Of a DNA stretch of 60,000 nucleotides, positions 28,501-43,500 are shown in pieces. The notes below the pieces were generated by a model, which saw nothing but the letters and a program-made list of their open reading frames with translations, did no database searches and was not told the origin of the DNA. How positions within the stretch are numbered: position 1 is the stretch's first letter; each line of letters begins with the position of its first letter. Both the position numbers and the translations under genes were made by a program. Source of the DNA: Lingula anatina (taxonomy: Eukaryota; Brachiopoda; Lingulata; Lingulida; Lingulidae); NCBI RefSeq assembly GCF_001039355.2, contig NW_019775401.1, positions 64,001 to 124,000 on the forward strand. Direction: 5' to 3'.

Positions 28501-31500
28501 AAGTGACAGGCGGTCCAGGGGATTATTTATGCTTTTTATAAGGAAGAGGAGATTAAAAACACCTCATAATGTTTTCGTATTTGAATTATTTTTTTTTAAC
28601 ATTGAAAAGAAAATGAAAAAATCAATTTATTCAAGGGATAATAAATTGCATACCCTTACCTGTGGAGTTAACATTCAAACTTACAGTTTTAGTTTGTGAA
28701 AAAATCCTGATCATTGATTACACACGTGTCACATGATGTGAATACAAAAATGAAAATTTCACCATTTTAACTATTCATGAATTATCAAATTAATCAGCAT
28801 CTTTCTGTTTCATATTGGGAGAGCAAATTATGTCACGTTTTTATAAATTCATACCTTTGGCCTCTAAATTAAGTTTGGTAAAAGGTTGTACCTAATATTT
28901 GAAGATGCTTTTTAAATGTGATTCAACCCATGTATAATTTTTGAGTAATTATTACAAAGGGGATAATACAGCAGCCGGTTCAATAATGGTGCAAGCATAA
29001 TAAGAACAATTAAATTATTTGCGTGCAGTACTGTTTCAGTCTGTTACACAACTCCAGCACATTGTTGGTGTGGCACATGATAGATTGGATGGGAGATGGT
29101 TCTTATTTCCAATCAATATTTAGCAGCTGGCATGTATCCTCTGAAGATACTCAGTAACAGATCTTCAAAGTGAAACAATAACACAATCTATTTTAACTGT
29201 ACCAGACCACCCAGAGCAGTGGGCAGAGAGTTATTCTTTTCTTATAGAGTTTTCTTTTGTTTTGATGGAATATTTAGGGCATTTGACAATGGTTAAGAAA
29301 CTGGGCAGAGGCATATCTGACCCATGCAGCATTTTGTAGATATTTCAAAATGTATTTTGATAATCATTGCTCTTATTGATATTTTATTCTGAAGATTTCA
29401 GTTGATTCAACTGATTTATTACAGTATTGAACAACATTATAAATTTACCATGTTTTAAGTGTCACTTTGAATTGTTCTTTAAAACATAGAGCTTCACCCT
29501 TATTACTGAAGAGTTAAACCCACCTCACAGGGATTCTCACACATTTTCTAGTTTTTTATAACATCACACAGTGCTAAAAGTCTTCTTTTAGATGGACAAT
29601 TTCCATTTGTGAAGCATTTACTTTTATAACTAACCAATTTTTTTTTTGTTTTCTCCTTGTAGATGAAGACATCAGTTTGCTACGGGACTTCTCTCAGTTG
29701 ATGCATGGAACAGTTGCCACAGTGCGCCACAGAGAACCCAAACCTTGGAAGCCAGGTATGACCTAGGGTAGTCTTCACAACTGAACTAACTTGGGCCATT
29801 AATATTCTAACTGGTGTCACCAGACAGCCAGATTACACCAGGATGCCATTTTCATTTAGATGCTGGTGAATTTGGTTAGATGATTTAAGTGTAATTTAAC
29901 CTAGTTCTTAACATGGTTTATAATGGTTGCTGTATCCCAGGGTTTAGAAGGACAATCTGGTTTAAACCATGTGACTTCCTCTCAGTCTGTTTACTCAAGT
30001 GTGTGCATGAACATGAGAGTACAAGCATGCATGCACATAGTATAGTGCACATTCATACACTTACACTTGGGTACAGAGCAGTTACACCAAGGCAGAGTGA
30101 CTTATACACACATACAACATTGTTAGTAATGACAGTATCAGCTCTGGATGGATGACTTTGTTTGTGACAGAGTTTGACAGTAATTGACTGTTAGAGGAGG
30201 GTCGTAACACCTTTTGCCCCAGACTTATACTGGAGGTAGCCTTTTTATGCCCATCATTACTGATTTTTTTATAACTTAGATGACAAGTGTCACTGTTACC
30301 AGTTTGGAAGACAAATGATCTCAGCAGCCGTGGGATATTTGTTGTTAAGATAAAGATAAAACAAAGTCAAACAAAACTGTTTGCTTTTGAATTGAAGAAA
30401 GTGTAACATTATTGTAGTCATATGTTTGATCTTAGATGGGGAGCAAATAGATAGCTAGCTATGCAGCCTGGTTGTATTTTTTAGTTGAGAAGGTTTCATA
30501 TTTATCATTGGAAACCTCCTCAAGATAGTGAATAACTGTTTATTGAGTCTTTTTGATACAGAAAGGAAGTCTGGGCAATTTGCTTGTGACCAGCAACCCT
30601 TTCAAACTCCTCCATACAGCCTTGAATGTCAAATTTGATAAATGTTTCCTGCATGTCTTGTTTAGATGCGCCTGGGATCCAGGAAGAGGGAGACATCGAT
30701 GATGACTTTCTTCAGAGGCGGCACTACAGTGACAGCCAGTACATGAGCAGTGCGTGTGGCAGCTCAGGGGGGTACCCAGGGTCCACTGTACAACACTACA
30801 GTACAGGCAGTACTGGGGAACACATGGTGCCAGGAGCTAGTACGCACCAGAGGTTCCCCTCAGTTGGTGACCCCCCAGGGTACAGTCCAAGGCAAAAGAT
30901 ACTAGGTAAGAGGAAAATAATCTAGGGAGGCATTTGTTAGATCTTCATTATGTGTCATTATTTTTTTTCATAAATTTTGAGGTTTCTTAACACTTTTCTG
31001 GTTGTTCATAAAATCCCCAGTGTTAATGATTCTCAAGTGGTATCATAAATCAGAGCTTTGTTTTAATGGCATGTTTTAATAGCAGCTGATAACAAGAAAA
31101 AGTACCTGGGAACAAAATGATAAATCTAGAGTGTGGTCAGGAAACAAAGCAAAGGAGATATATGAGGGGATAACATACCTTGATGATAAGTTTGTTTTCA
31201 TTATGCTGCCTTTTTTGCTATCCTGGAGACATCAATTTAACATGTTTGTTTCATGACAATGTCTTGGAGCAATTGGACTGTCATATTGACATTTATGTTT
31301 AATTTTTTTGTTGACAACTGATGGTGTTTGGAACTAACTTACTCCTTTTTGCAAGCCACACAATAATGTAGGGGTAAATATGGTTCAATTTTGATAAAAC
31401 TAGGAAGTGACAAAGCTGCTGGCTAAATATGTTCATTACATTTTACTCGCTTTTTTTTTCTTGAACTGTCAAAAAGTGGCAAGATGAGCTTGTACAGGTG

Positions 31501-34500
31501 GGACAGAGTGCAAACAATTAAATTGATGTTTTTATTGCCCAGTGAGGAGAGGTACAACTTTCTGTCATAATAAAGAGTTCTTTCTGGTAAAACCCGATTC
31601 TTCCGTTGCGGTAGGGCAGATTTTAAATAGGTTTGTCAACTTGTGGGAATACATGAATAAAAAGATGATGCCTTTTTATTAACCTTTATTTCATCCCAGA
31701 CCTTTATTTCATCCTAGACCCCTAAGGGTATAGCAGAAAGATTAAAGAAGATTCTTACTCTTTTTGTCTAGAATGACAGATATTATCCTAGGGTGCAATA
31801 GAATAACAGAGGAAGGAAAGGGTTGTTTGAAATTGAATGCTGTTGCTGTATGTTTTATGAATGAAGAGTATACCAGAGTAAAATTGAAGAAAAGACATTC
31901 ACTGCTAAAGCAATTCTTAAAACTTGTTGAAAAGAATGGAGAAGAAAACTTCCTCGGGGCTTTGAAAAGTTGCAGAGCTTTTCAAATAAATTTGTGGAAT
32001 ATGTTTGTTTATTAATTTGAATGCAAACAACAAATTTCAAACTCTATAATCCCTGTCTTAAAAGATGTTACTGTATGATGTAAGAGATGTATGTGTGTTG
32101 CATGTGTTGGATGGGGTATGTTTCATAATATACACTTTAACTAAATGAAAATTCACCTGCCAAATGCAAGGAGAAAAAAATCCATTTGAATTGCTGCACC
32201 AAAATCACATTTCTGGGCTCCCATTCATCTTTCATTCTCAGTATTTACTTTTTACAAGAGAAATCCAGCACCATATTACCACAAACCATGCCCTCCTGTA
32301 CCCTGTGTCTCAGCACTGACCAATCCCTGGCGCCAGGTCCACATTAAGATTCCAAATGTTCAAGGCTTTTGGCATCAGCTCTAGCAGTTAATGATGATAA
32401 TGTTTCCAGCTTCAGCTGGTGATATCAACATAAGTCAAGTTATCTGGTGCACTGTGGTGTACATAGATGTTCTTGTAGACAGGACATGTAGTAGTTGTTG
32501 CCAGTAAAGGGAATGTAACACTTGCCAATACAGATCTGTTGTTACATTGATGCTGATGTTAAGTTGACAAGTTGTTGGTGAACAGCAATAATGTACAGGT
32601 TGTCAGTGTTATGGAGTAGTGCAGGTATGTTCTAAGGTTGCTTGTATTTTTTGATAGAAAAAGAGAGCATTAGATAGAACAGTTTGCAAATTAGTATTAG
32701 CAATTCCACACCCCCCCCCCCCAAAAAAAAAAAAAAATGACAATAATAATAATTCATCTGTTACAANAAATAATGATTTTAATTTTTCCCCAAAAATACG
32801 CATAATTAGCCTAATTTGCATAATTAACCTAATTTGCATATTTTAAAATTGTTAATTTTAATATTTTTCATCATACCCAGACAATTGGTAAACATTTTGA
32901 GGTGTCTCAGCTAGGTCCAAAAATCCCAATTTTTAGGTGTAGTGTCTCACCTTAAATTGATGTTTTTATTGCCCAGTGAGGAAAGGTACAACTTTCTGTC
33001 ATAATAAAGAGTTCTTTCTGGTAAAACCCGATTCTTCCGTTGCGGTAGGGCAGATTTTAAATAGGTTTGTCAACTTGTGGGAATACATGAATAAAAAGAT
33101 GATGCCTTTTTATTAACCTTTATTTCATCCCAGACCTTTATTTCATCCTAGACCCCTAAGGGTATAGCAGAGAGATTAAAGAAGATTCTTACTCTTTTTG
33201 TCTAGAATGACAGATAGTGTCCTAGGGTGCAATAGAATAACAAAGGAAGGAAAGGGTTGTTTGAAATTGAATGCTGTTGCTGTATGTTTTATGAATGAAG
33301 AGTATACCAGAGTAAAATTGAAGAAAAGACATTCACTGCTAAAGCAATTCTTAAAACTTGTTGAAAAGAATGGAGAAGAAAACTACTCGGGGCTTTGAAA
33401 AGTTGCAGAGCTTTTCAAATAAATTTGTGGAATATGTTTGTTTATTAATTTGAATGCAAACAACAAATTTCAAACTCTATAATCCCTGTCTTAAAAGATG
33501 TTACTGTATGATGTAAGAGATGTATGTGTGTTGCATGTGTTGGATGGGGTATGTTTCATAATATACACTTTAACTAGATGAAAATTCACCTGCCAAATGC
33601 AAGGAGAAAAAAATCCATTTGAATTGCTGCACCAAAATCACATTTCTGGGCTCCCATTCATCTTTCATTCTCAGTATTTACTTTTTACAACAGAAATCCA
33701 GCACCATATTACCACAAACCATGCCCTCCTGTACCCTGTGTCTCAGCACTGACCAATCCCTGGCGCCAGGTCCACATTAAGACCCCAAATGTTCAAGGCT
33801 TTTGGCATCAGCTCTAGCAGTTAATGATGATAATGTTTCCAGCTTCAGCTGGTGATATCAACATAACTCAAGTTATCTGGTGCACTGTGGTGTACATAGA
33901 TGATCTTGTAGACAGGACATGTAGTAGTTGTTGCCAGTAAAGGGGATGTAACACTTGCTAATACAGATCTGTTGTTACATTGATGCTGATGTTGAGTTGA
34001 CAAGTTGTTGGTGAACAGCAATAATGTACAGGTTGTCAGTGTTATGGAGTAGTGCAGGTATGTTCTAAGGTTGCTTGTATTTTTTGATAGAAAAAGAGAG
34101 CATTAGATAGAACAGTTTGCAAATTAGTATTAGCAATTCCACACCCCCCCCCCCCAAAAAAAAAAAAAAATGACAATAATAATAATTCATCTGTTACAAT
34201 GATGACAGTGCTTAAATTTTCGGTTTGAAATAAAGAAAATAGTTGGTAGTAGTTTGAGAAGTGCTTTATTTCACATGGCTCAGTCTGACTTTTTTAAAGC
34301 TGATGTGGTGCATGATACATAGCCTACAGACTTTTGATAACCCAGTAAAATATGCAGCAAATGAATCTGACATTTTTTCGCTGTTAAATACAATCTGATA
34401 ATTAGGTGCCGAGCAACAATTTCAGCCTCCGTTAGGGAAGATTAGACTAAGTAAATGCGTTTTTCATAGGCTCTGTTTGTTGTACTAGGTAATCTTTTGC

Positions 34501-37500
34501 ACATTTACATGTACTTAATGTGAAAAAACATGATGTCCCATCATGTGACCGTGTTACTGTTATCAGGCTTGTCTTGTATAGTAAGTAGTTCAGTCTAGGA
34601 GGAAAAAAAACTGCTGTAGCCTTTGGTCATCAATTTTGATAAGATCTACAAAAGGTTAAGGCCTGTTGTGTAGCAGCACATAATCATAGCCTGCTGCTGG
34701 CCCTGTGTTCCCCATACCAAACCCAACCCCCTTTGCCCTCCCACTCTTGTCACGCTGTGATGCTAAAGAACATGCAATAGGGGAAAAAATGCCCCATTGT
34801 CTCCCGCCTGAAGATACTTATCTCAAATTTAGCTGAGACTTATACATTTTGGATTTCTGTCATAGAATGCCATTATGTTATTTGATGAAGGTAAGTCAAT
34901 GAAATTTAGATGAAATTAATTGATTATTATCTATATTTTCACTTGGATTATGTTTTTGATTTGTAATATTTTTGTGATAAGATTTGGGAAATTCAACATG
35001 AAGTTGCATGTAATGTCTACATTCCCACTCATAGTTGCGTAGTTGTCTCTCATGAAACAGACATGCAATTGATTGAAATGGGATAACATATTTTAGACCT
35101 CAATAATCTGAAAATGGTTGCCTCTGCAATGTTGTATTGAGTTTTGAAGTATTAAACTAACCACAGATTACATCAAAGTGAAATAAACCAGAACACCGTG
35201 CATTTTCAATTTCTTTGAAATTGAATGTACCAGCAGAACTTAGAAAAGCAGACGCTATTGGTTTTGTTTGTGGTGACAGTTTTTGCTGGGAACTGTTTGC
35301 ATTCAACTTGATTGCCCCAAATATGGCGGATCTTGCCATTTCTTCATTGTCATCTGACTCTTTAAAGAGACATGCCCACTTGTAACAATATATTCAAATA
35401 TTTTTCAATCATGTCATTAGCCAAATATGCTCTAAAAATCTGCTTATACTATAATATGCTGTACTTACATGATTCAGCACTTGAGATACTTCAGTGATCA
35501 GGATTTTAATTTTTTATCATTGGTTATATGGAATCTTTTTTAGATTACTTACATGTGCATAGAAAGATCATAGCCTAGGATAAGTAGAACTTGTAATAGA
35601 CATGAATTCTTACATGGAGGTTGATCTCCAATCAACAGCTAAATTCCATGTGTTCCCAAGTATATGTAACAATAGAAAACCAAATAACCCCAGTTACAGT
35701 GGCTGAAGACAGGAGAGGGATAAGAATCACTCTCTGTGGTTAGAAATGGCATCACATAGGTTGCAGATATGGTAGGTAGCAAGTTAGGCCATTGCAATCT
35801 GATTGGGAATGTTTCCAAGCATGTTTCATTGCTGTAGTTGAGCAATGCACTTGATAAACCACAGGGTTGACCACAGTGGAACCATAATTACCTCTTCTTT
35901 ATGGGCAAGTTATGTTTTATTCTTTGACTTAATGTTATTATCAGCAGGATGAGTCAGAAAATATCCTGCAAATGCCTGTTAAAACCTCCACTTTATGCTC
36001 AAAATGTGATATTTATGATGCTACTCTGCATGAAAATCTACACAGTCCAGTATATGAACCAAGAAAATGTGTAAATTTATACTGTAATTCAGCATGTTAG
36101 AAACAATATCTTTAGGAAGATGTTATCTAAAAGATGTCATAAAGGTAGAAGGGATGGCTAAGATGCAGTGCCCCCAGCTCCAGGCAGTATATGTGTGGCC
36201 AAATCTGCTGAGTGTGTGTAAGGTGCCATAGATTTGATACTACAGATATGAGGATATTCCTTAATCTGTGTCTAGACTTGGAGACTGATGTGCAATGTAA
36301 ATTGTTTCACTTTGGATAGACAAATCTTTTTGAGTCAAACGAGATTATTTGCAATGATTTTGACAATTTTTTTAAAAAGCAATTTGACACATTTTAAAAA
36401 CAGTTTATTCCTTAATGTGGAATGTTGAGATAATTTTTATCATCAGTGTAGCATTGACCTGAATCAAGGCTCTGTTGACTCTCACATAATTTATCAAGTT
36501 CTGAGAACAAGTTGGCATGCAAGGAGATACCTGAACACATCAACAATCTGTCATCTTGTTTTTGGAATAGATGAAGTTCTAAGAACAGGATTTCTCCAGT
36601 GTAACAAACACAAAAATTTGTGATTCTGCTATGTGCAGTTAACAAAATTTTCAAATATTTTGGACAAAGCAAGTTCTTTAGAAATTGATATTCAAATGAG
36701 TTAATCTGGAATTTACTTTCATTTACTACATATTGTTTTATCCATAAATTTAATTGCTTAATGATGATACTTTCTGTCAGTACTGATTGCTTCTTTAACT
36801 GATACTGCATGGTTTCATATTTTCCTGCTTTTATTTTCAGAAGCCAACCTGAGGCGTCTACAGGACATACATGAAGGCATACAGCTTCTGAAACAGTTTA
36901 ACCAAGGCCAGATGACAGGCCATGAGCAGGTAGGGGTTTCTAAACATTGTAACATTGTATGTGTTGTATTTGATACTGTTACAGTATACACTATACATGT
37001 ACTACTGTTACTGTATACCAGTTGGGGATAATGCTGTTACTGGTGACAGTGTCTGTATACACCACTGGGCTACTGCTGCTATTGTTTAAACTTAAAGCAT
37101 ATTTCTGCCTCTGAATACACTCTTACTGTATATGCTACTACAGTTATAAGGTTACTGTGTGCACAAAATGTGTTATGTTCTCACTGTATACCGTGATAAT
37201 TGCTGTTGCAGTTTGTATCTTTGGCATGCTGCTGCTTTTGAATCAGTGATTTAGAAATGATATGCTCCTTGTACTTGCAGAAAACAGCATTATGATTGTC
37301 ACACTAAAAGAAAAAGTGCATTAAAAAAATATTAAGATGACAGGAAAGGAAAATAACATCCGAACTAGTGTATACCTATTTTTGGAATAGATGTGGCACT
37401 ATACAAACAATATGATAAATGAGTAATTTATTAGCCCGCCACCACATCTTGTAGATCCCTCCCCCACAGCTTAATACAGAAAGAAAAGCCCTCCTTTGTT

Positions 37501-40500
37501 CTGATTGTAGAAGAGCCCTAGTTTTAGACTTGTTGGAAACATTCAACTTAAATATGTGGAAAAATGCATTTCAACTTTCTGTGTTGACTTCAATATTTCA
37601 AAATATACTAATTTTAGAAATCTTAAAACTTGTGATGCAAAATTTCACTCTGTGATCTGTTTTTTTCTTGAGGGCGACTGTTGAATAAGAGTTATGGAGA
37701 GGGTAGATGATAAAATGGGATGTGAACATGAGAAAGTTGTGCTTACATGTTACTCTGCCTACTTGTGACTTGGATTACACACTCTTAACAGTACAGGTCG
37801 TGATAGCAAGATAAATATAGCTGGGATGGTTAATATTTAGCTTTCTTTGTTGAATAAGGACAAGTTGATTACATTTCCTTATTGAAGTTACTCATTACAG
37901 TGTTTGCCAATATTTTTCATAGTGTAAATTTTGGATTTTTGAGGAAGATGTAGTTTTGATGCACATTTGCTTCAATTTAAAAGTTAAAATACTGTAAAGA
38001 TTAAGTCTATTTTAGTTAGGCTGACTGAATCGAAAAGAAGTGTAATATAAGTATGTATAGAGAAAAACAGATGTGTAAGATTTAAAAAGACTACAGGTTT
38101 ATAACACCTGGTGTAGAAGGTAAAATTCAAAACAGGAAAAAAACAAGGGAAAAGTTTTACAGGAACTCTTAATGATCACATGTTTTTAAAAAAGGGATGG
38201 GAAAGTTCATAAGGTAGGACAAAAGTGATTGCGAAAATATCTGACACTGAACTCTTTAACATACAAGGTAGACGTCACATAAACACTCACACAAAAACTG
38301 GAGTACAGATATTTTGAAGGCATCCTAGCTAATTGTGGTCAAACCCTGCTGAAAATCTTTAACTCAGGTATCGTATTCCAATATACTATAAGAGAGAAGA
38401 CACAGACACAAGACGTGGGTAACCACAGCAATATACACCACATTCATACTAACCTTGAATCTAAGACAGGAATGGGTGATTTGGTTCAATACTGGATAAT
38501 CAGGCGTAAAAAAAAATCAGAGACGGACAGAACAAGGAGAGAATCATGTTGAGTGCTTATTATTGAGGGAATCAAAGTGCTAGTCATTGATATTCTGTAT
38601 GGACAGATACTAGATGGATAGAGGTGGGAAGGGATAAGGACACCTCTATTTGCCATGATAGTGATAAGGGGTTTCTGGGTAAAGGTGGATCTCTTTCCTG
38701 TGAGGTAATAAGTTATCCATCAACTGTCACATGCTCCTGGACGTGTGGAGCATGCTTACATAGAGGACAGACACTTTTCTATTTATTTGGCGGTGTAAAA
38801 GAATTGATTTTCAAAGAGTGGTATGAAACAGCTGAAAATGGTTAGGAAAAAGTTGAGAAAGAAGTTGAGGAAGAATTCCAGTACCAAAAAGATCCATGCT
38901 AAGGTGAGTGCTGACATCTCCCCTGAATAGCTATGTGCAGTGCTGTCTGAAGGACTTGTTACTGAATACTGTGTGTTAAAGATATCATGATCCAGATAGA
39001 TAACTTCATGATCAAGGCTGAGAAAAGGTGGAGGGTTGATCTGTGGTCAACCAGAACATAATTCAAATACTTAAAAAGATAAAGAAGATTGGACATGGCA
39101 ACAGAACCTAATAGTCTTAAATTAGGAAACTACATGTAATTAATATTTGCTGTTCCAGTGTTAAATTTTTCTCTTTAAAGATGACATTGACAGAAGTATT
39201 AGACTGAAAAAACTGATTATTTCATAAATTATGATGATAGTTTGGAGAACTTTTGCTGAGTATTCTACAAAATTATGCTTTGTCTTTACATAGATGAGGA
39301 GTGCATTGGTTTAGGACATATGGTGTAACCATGTGGAAATGTAACATAAGGCATCCAGGTTACAAGTTAATTATCAATCTGGTGTCCCAAAAGAACCAGA
39401 CTTATTGAATATACAGTGCTGTTTGCATAGATATTGGCTCAGATGATTATCCATAATAGAAGTTTCAAGAAATAAGCATGTTTGTTTTTATAGTGTCCAT
39501 CTTAAGGTGTGAAGTAAAAAAGGATGCTTTAGGCAATTTAAACATTTATCAGGACACAGTTATGTTTTCAGCTAAAAGGAATTATAGGCGTAGAAATGTT
39601 AACTTTTTTGATAGCTCAAGTTAAAAGAAGGTAAATAATCAGGGACCCGTCTTCCACTTGATTAATCACCCAACGACATAAAACATATCAAATGTTCCTT
39701 CTTACCATTTGACACATGCCCTCATATGGCGAGTGAGTGTATTATGAATGGCTGACTGACCCATGACAATAGCCTGGCATGTGGCTGTATNGAAATACAG
39801 GACTAAAATATAGTCTGAGTTGGAAAAGCAGTCTAAGTGACTTCTTTTTCTGGAAGTTATACATTTTCAAAGTGTAAACTTGTCACATATTTTAATTACA
39901 TTGGTATTGCCTGTAGAGGATAATTAAAATTTGATGTTGAATTTGCAGTTTAACATAATGTATTTTTGCATCAGAATTGACAGTAGCTTATTTTGTGCAT
40001 AGTTATTTCCTGTTTTTTGTCTGTACATTTGACAGCTTTGCTGCCTTGTTTTTATTATTGGTTATGTGGAATATTTTTTAGATTACTTACATGTGCATAG
40101 AAAGATCATAGCCTAGGATAAGTAGAACTTATAATAGACATGAATTCTTACATGGAGGTTGATCTCCAATCAACAGCTAAATTCCATGTGTTCCCAAGTA
40201 TATGTAACAATAGAAAACCAAATAACTCCAGTTACAGTGGCTGAAGACAGGAGAGGGATAAGAATCACTCTCTGTGGTTAGAAATGGCATCACATAGGTT
40301 GCAGATATGGTAGGTAGCAAGTTAGGCCATTGCAATCTGATTGGGAATGTTTCCAAGCATGTTTCATTGCTGTAGTTGAGCAATGCACTTGATAAACCAC
40401 AGGGTTGACCACAGTGGAACCATAATTACCTCTTCTTTATGGGCAAGTTATGTTTTATTCTTTGACTTAATGTTATTATCAGCAGGATGAGTCAGAAAAT

Positions 40501-43500
40501 ATCCTGCAAATGCCTGTTAAAACCTCCACTTTATGCTCAAAATGTGATATTTATGATGCTACTCTGCATGAAAATCTACACAGTCCAGTATATGAACCAA
40601 GAAAATGTGTAAATTTATACTGTAATTCAGCATGTTAGAAACAATATCTTTAGGAAGATGTTATCTAAAAGATGTCATAAAGGTAGAAGGGATGGCTAAG
40701 ATGCAGTGCCCCCAGCTCCAGGCGGTATATGTGTGGCCAAATCTGCTGAGTGTGTGTAAGGTGCCATAGATTTGTTAATACTATAGATTTGAAGATATTC
40801 CTTAATCTGTGTCTAGACTTGGAGACTGATGTGCAATGTAAATTGTTTTACTTTGGATAGACAAATCTTTTTGAGTCAAACGAGATTATTTGCAATGATT
40901 TTGACAATTTTTTTAAAAAGCAATTTGACACATTTTAAAAACAGTTTATTCCTTAATGTGGAATGTTGAGATAATTTTTATCATCAGTGTAGCATTGACC
41001 TGAATCAAAGCTCTGTTGACTCTCAAATAATTTATCAAGTTCTGAGAACAAGTTGGCATGCAAGGAGATACCTGAACACATCAACAACCTGTCATCTTGT
41101 TTTTGGAACAGATGAAGTTCCAAGAACAGGATTATTCCAGTGTAACAAACACAAAAATTTGTGATTCTGATATGTGCAGTTAACGAAATTTTAAAATATT
41201 GTGGGCAGAGCAAGTTTTTTAGAAATTGATGTTCAAATGAGTTAATCAGAAATTTACTTTCATTTACTACACATTGTTTTATCCATAGATTTAATTGCTT
41301 AATGATGATACTTTCTGTCAGTACTGATTGCGTCTTTAACTGATACTGCATGGTTTCATATCTTTCTGCTTTTATTTTCAGAAGCCAACCTGAGGCGTCT
41401 ACAGGACATACATGAAGGCATACAGCTTCTGAAACAGTTTAACCAAGGCCAGATGACAGGCCATGAGCAGGTAGGGGTTTCTAAACATTGTAACATTGTA
41501 TGTGTTGTATTTGATACTGTTACAGTATACACTATACATGTACTACTGTTACAGTATGCCAGTTGGGGATAATGCTGTTACTGGTGACAGTATCTGTATA
41601 CACCACTGGGCTACTGCTGCTATTGTTTAAACTTAAAGCATATTTCTGCCTCTGTATACACTTACTGTATATGCTACTACAGTTATAAGGTTACTGTGCG
41701 CACAAAATGTGTTATGTTCTCACTGTATACCTTGATAATTGCTGTTGCAGTTTGTATCTTTGGCATGCTGCTGCTTTTGAATCAGTGATTTAGAAATGAT
41801 ATGCTCCTTGTACTTGCAGAAAACAGCATTATGATTGTCACACTAAAAGAAAAAGTGCATTAAAAAAATATTAAGATGACAGGAAAGGAAAATAACATCC
41901 GAACTAGTGTATACCTATTTTTGGAATAGATGTGGCACTATACAAACAATATGATAAATGAGTAATTTATTAGCCCGCCACCACATCTTGTAGATCCCTC
42001 CCCCACAGCTTAATACAGAGAGAAAAGCCCTCCTTTGTTCTGATTGTAGAAGAGCCCTAGTTTTAGACTTGTTGGAAACATTCAACTTAAATATGTGGAA
42101 AAATGCATTTCAACTTTCTTTGTTGACTTCAATATTTCAAAATATACTAATTTTAGAAATCTTAAAACTTGTGATTCAAAATTTCACTCTGTGATCTGTT
42201 TTTTTCTTGAGGGCGACTGTTGAATAAGAGTTATGGAGAGGGTAGATGATAAAATGGGATGTGAACATGAGAAAGTCGTGCTTACATGTTACTCTGCCTA
42301 CTTGTGACTTGGATTACACACTCTTAACAGTACAGGTCGTGATAACAAGATAAATATAGCTGGGATGGTTAATATTTAGCTTTCTTTGTTGAATAAGGAC
42401 AAGTTGATTACATTTCCTTATTGAAGTTACTCATTACAGTGTTTGCCAATATTTTTCATAGTGTAAATTTTGGATTTTTGAGGAAGATGTAGTTTTGATG
42501 CACAAAATCAATTCATTTGCTTCAATTTAAAAGTTAAAATACTGTAAAGATTAAGTCTATTTTAGTTAGGCTGACTGAATCGAAAAGAAGTGTAATATAA
42601 GTATGTATAGAGAAAAACAGATGTGTAAGATGAAAAAAGACTACAGGTTTATAACACCTGGTGTAGAAGGTAAAATTCAAAACAGGAAAAAAACAAGGGA
42701 AAAGTTTTACAGGAACTCTTAATGATCACGTTTTTAAAAAAGGGATGGGAAAGTTCATAAGGTAGGACAAAAGTGATTGCGAAAATATCTGACACTGAAC
42801 TCTTTAACATACAAGGTAGACGTCACATAAACACTCACACAAAAACTGGAGTACAGATATTTTGAAGGCATCCTAGCTAATTGTGGTCAAACCCTGCTGA
42901 AAATCTTTAACTCAGGTATCGTATTCCAATATACTATAAGAGAGAAGACACAGACACAAGACGTGGGTAACCACAGCAATATACACCACATTCATACTAA
43001 CCTTGAATCTAAGACAGGAATGGGTGATTTGGTTCAATACTGGATAATCAGGAGTAAAAAAAAAATCAGAGACGGACAGAACAAGGAGAGAATCATGTTG
43101 AGTACTTATTATTGAGGGAATCAAAAGTGCTAGTCATTGATATTCTGTATGGACAGATACTAGATAGATAGAGGTGGGAAGGGATAAGGACACCTCTATT
43201 TGCCATGATAGTGATAAGGGGTTTCTGGGTAAAGGTGGATCTCTTTCCTGTGAGGTAATAAGTTATCCATCAACTGTCACATGCTCCTGGACGTGTGGAG
43301 CATGCTTACATAGAGGACAGACACTTTTCTATTTATTTGGCGGTGTAAAAGAATTGATTTTCAAAGAGTGGTATGAAACAGCTGAAAATGGTTAGGAAAA
43401 AGTTGAGAAAGAAGTTGAGGAAGAATTCCAGTACCAAAAAGATACATGCTAAGGTGAGTGCTGACATCTCCCCTGAATAGCTATGTGCAGTGCTGTCTGA

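Larger units (their letters stand above)
22042..29662. other. Intron 6, containing the internal promoter candidate
   Basis: GT-AG intron of about 7.6 kb. It holds the CpG-richer stretch and candidate alternative first exon at 23770-24514 and a two-copy 44-bp tandem repeat at 27312-27397. The remainder shows no recognisable genes. Confidence 0.7.
30906..36840. other. Intron 8, with duplicated block A
   Basis: GT-AG intron of about 5.9 kb as assembled. It contains two copies of a 1.25-kb block (31518-32766 and 32952-34199) separated by one N, and the 5' edge of duplicated block B from 35511. Real length is probably about 1.4 kb shorter if block A is a contig-overlap artefact. Confidence 0.7.

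Noticed and set aside
31764-32015. 83-codon plus-strand ORF, repeated at 33198-33398
   Set aside because: The two copies differ by a small indel that shifts the frame near the end, there are no splice signals matching the gene model, and no family is recognised.
36412-36810. 132-codon minus-strand ORF just upstream of exon 9, also present at 40953-41351
   Set aside because: Its survival in both copies looked like conservation, but most differences between the copies change the amino acid. That is what a neutral chance ORF shows. No homology, and the copies are probably alleles.
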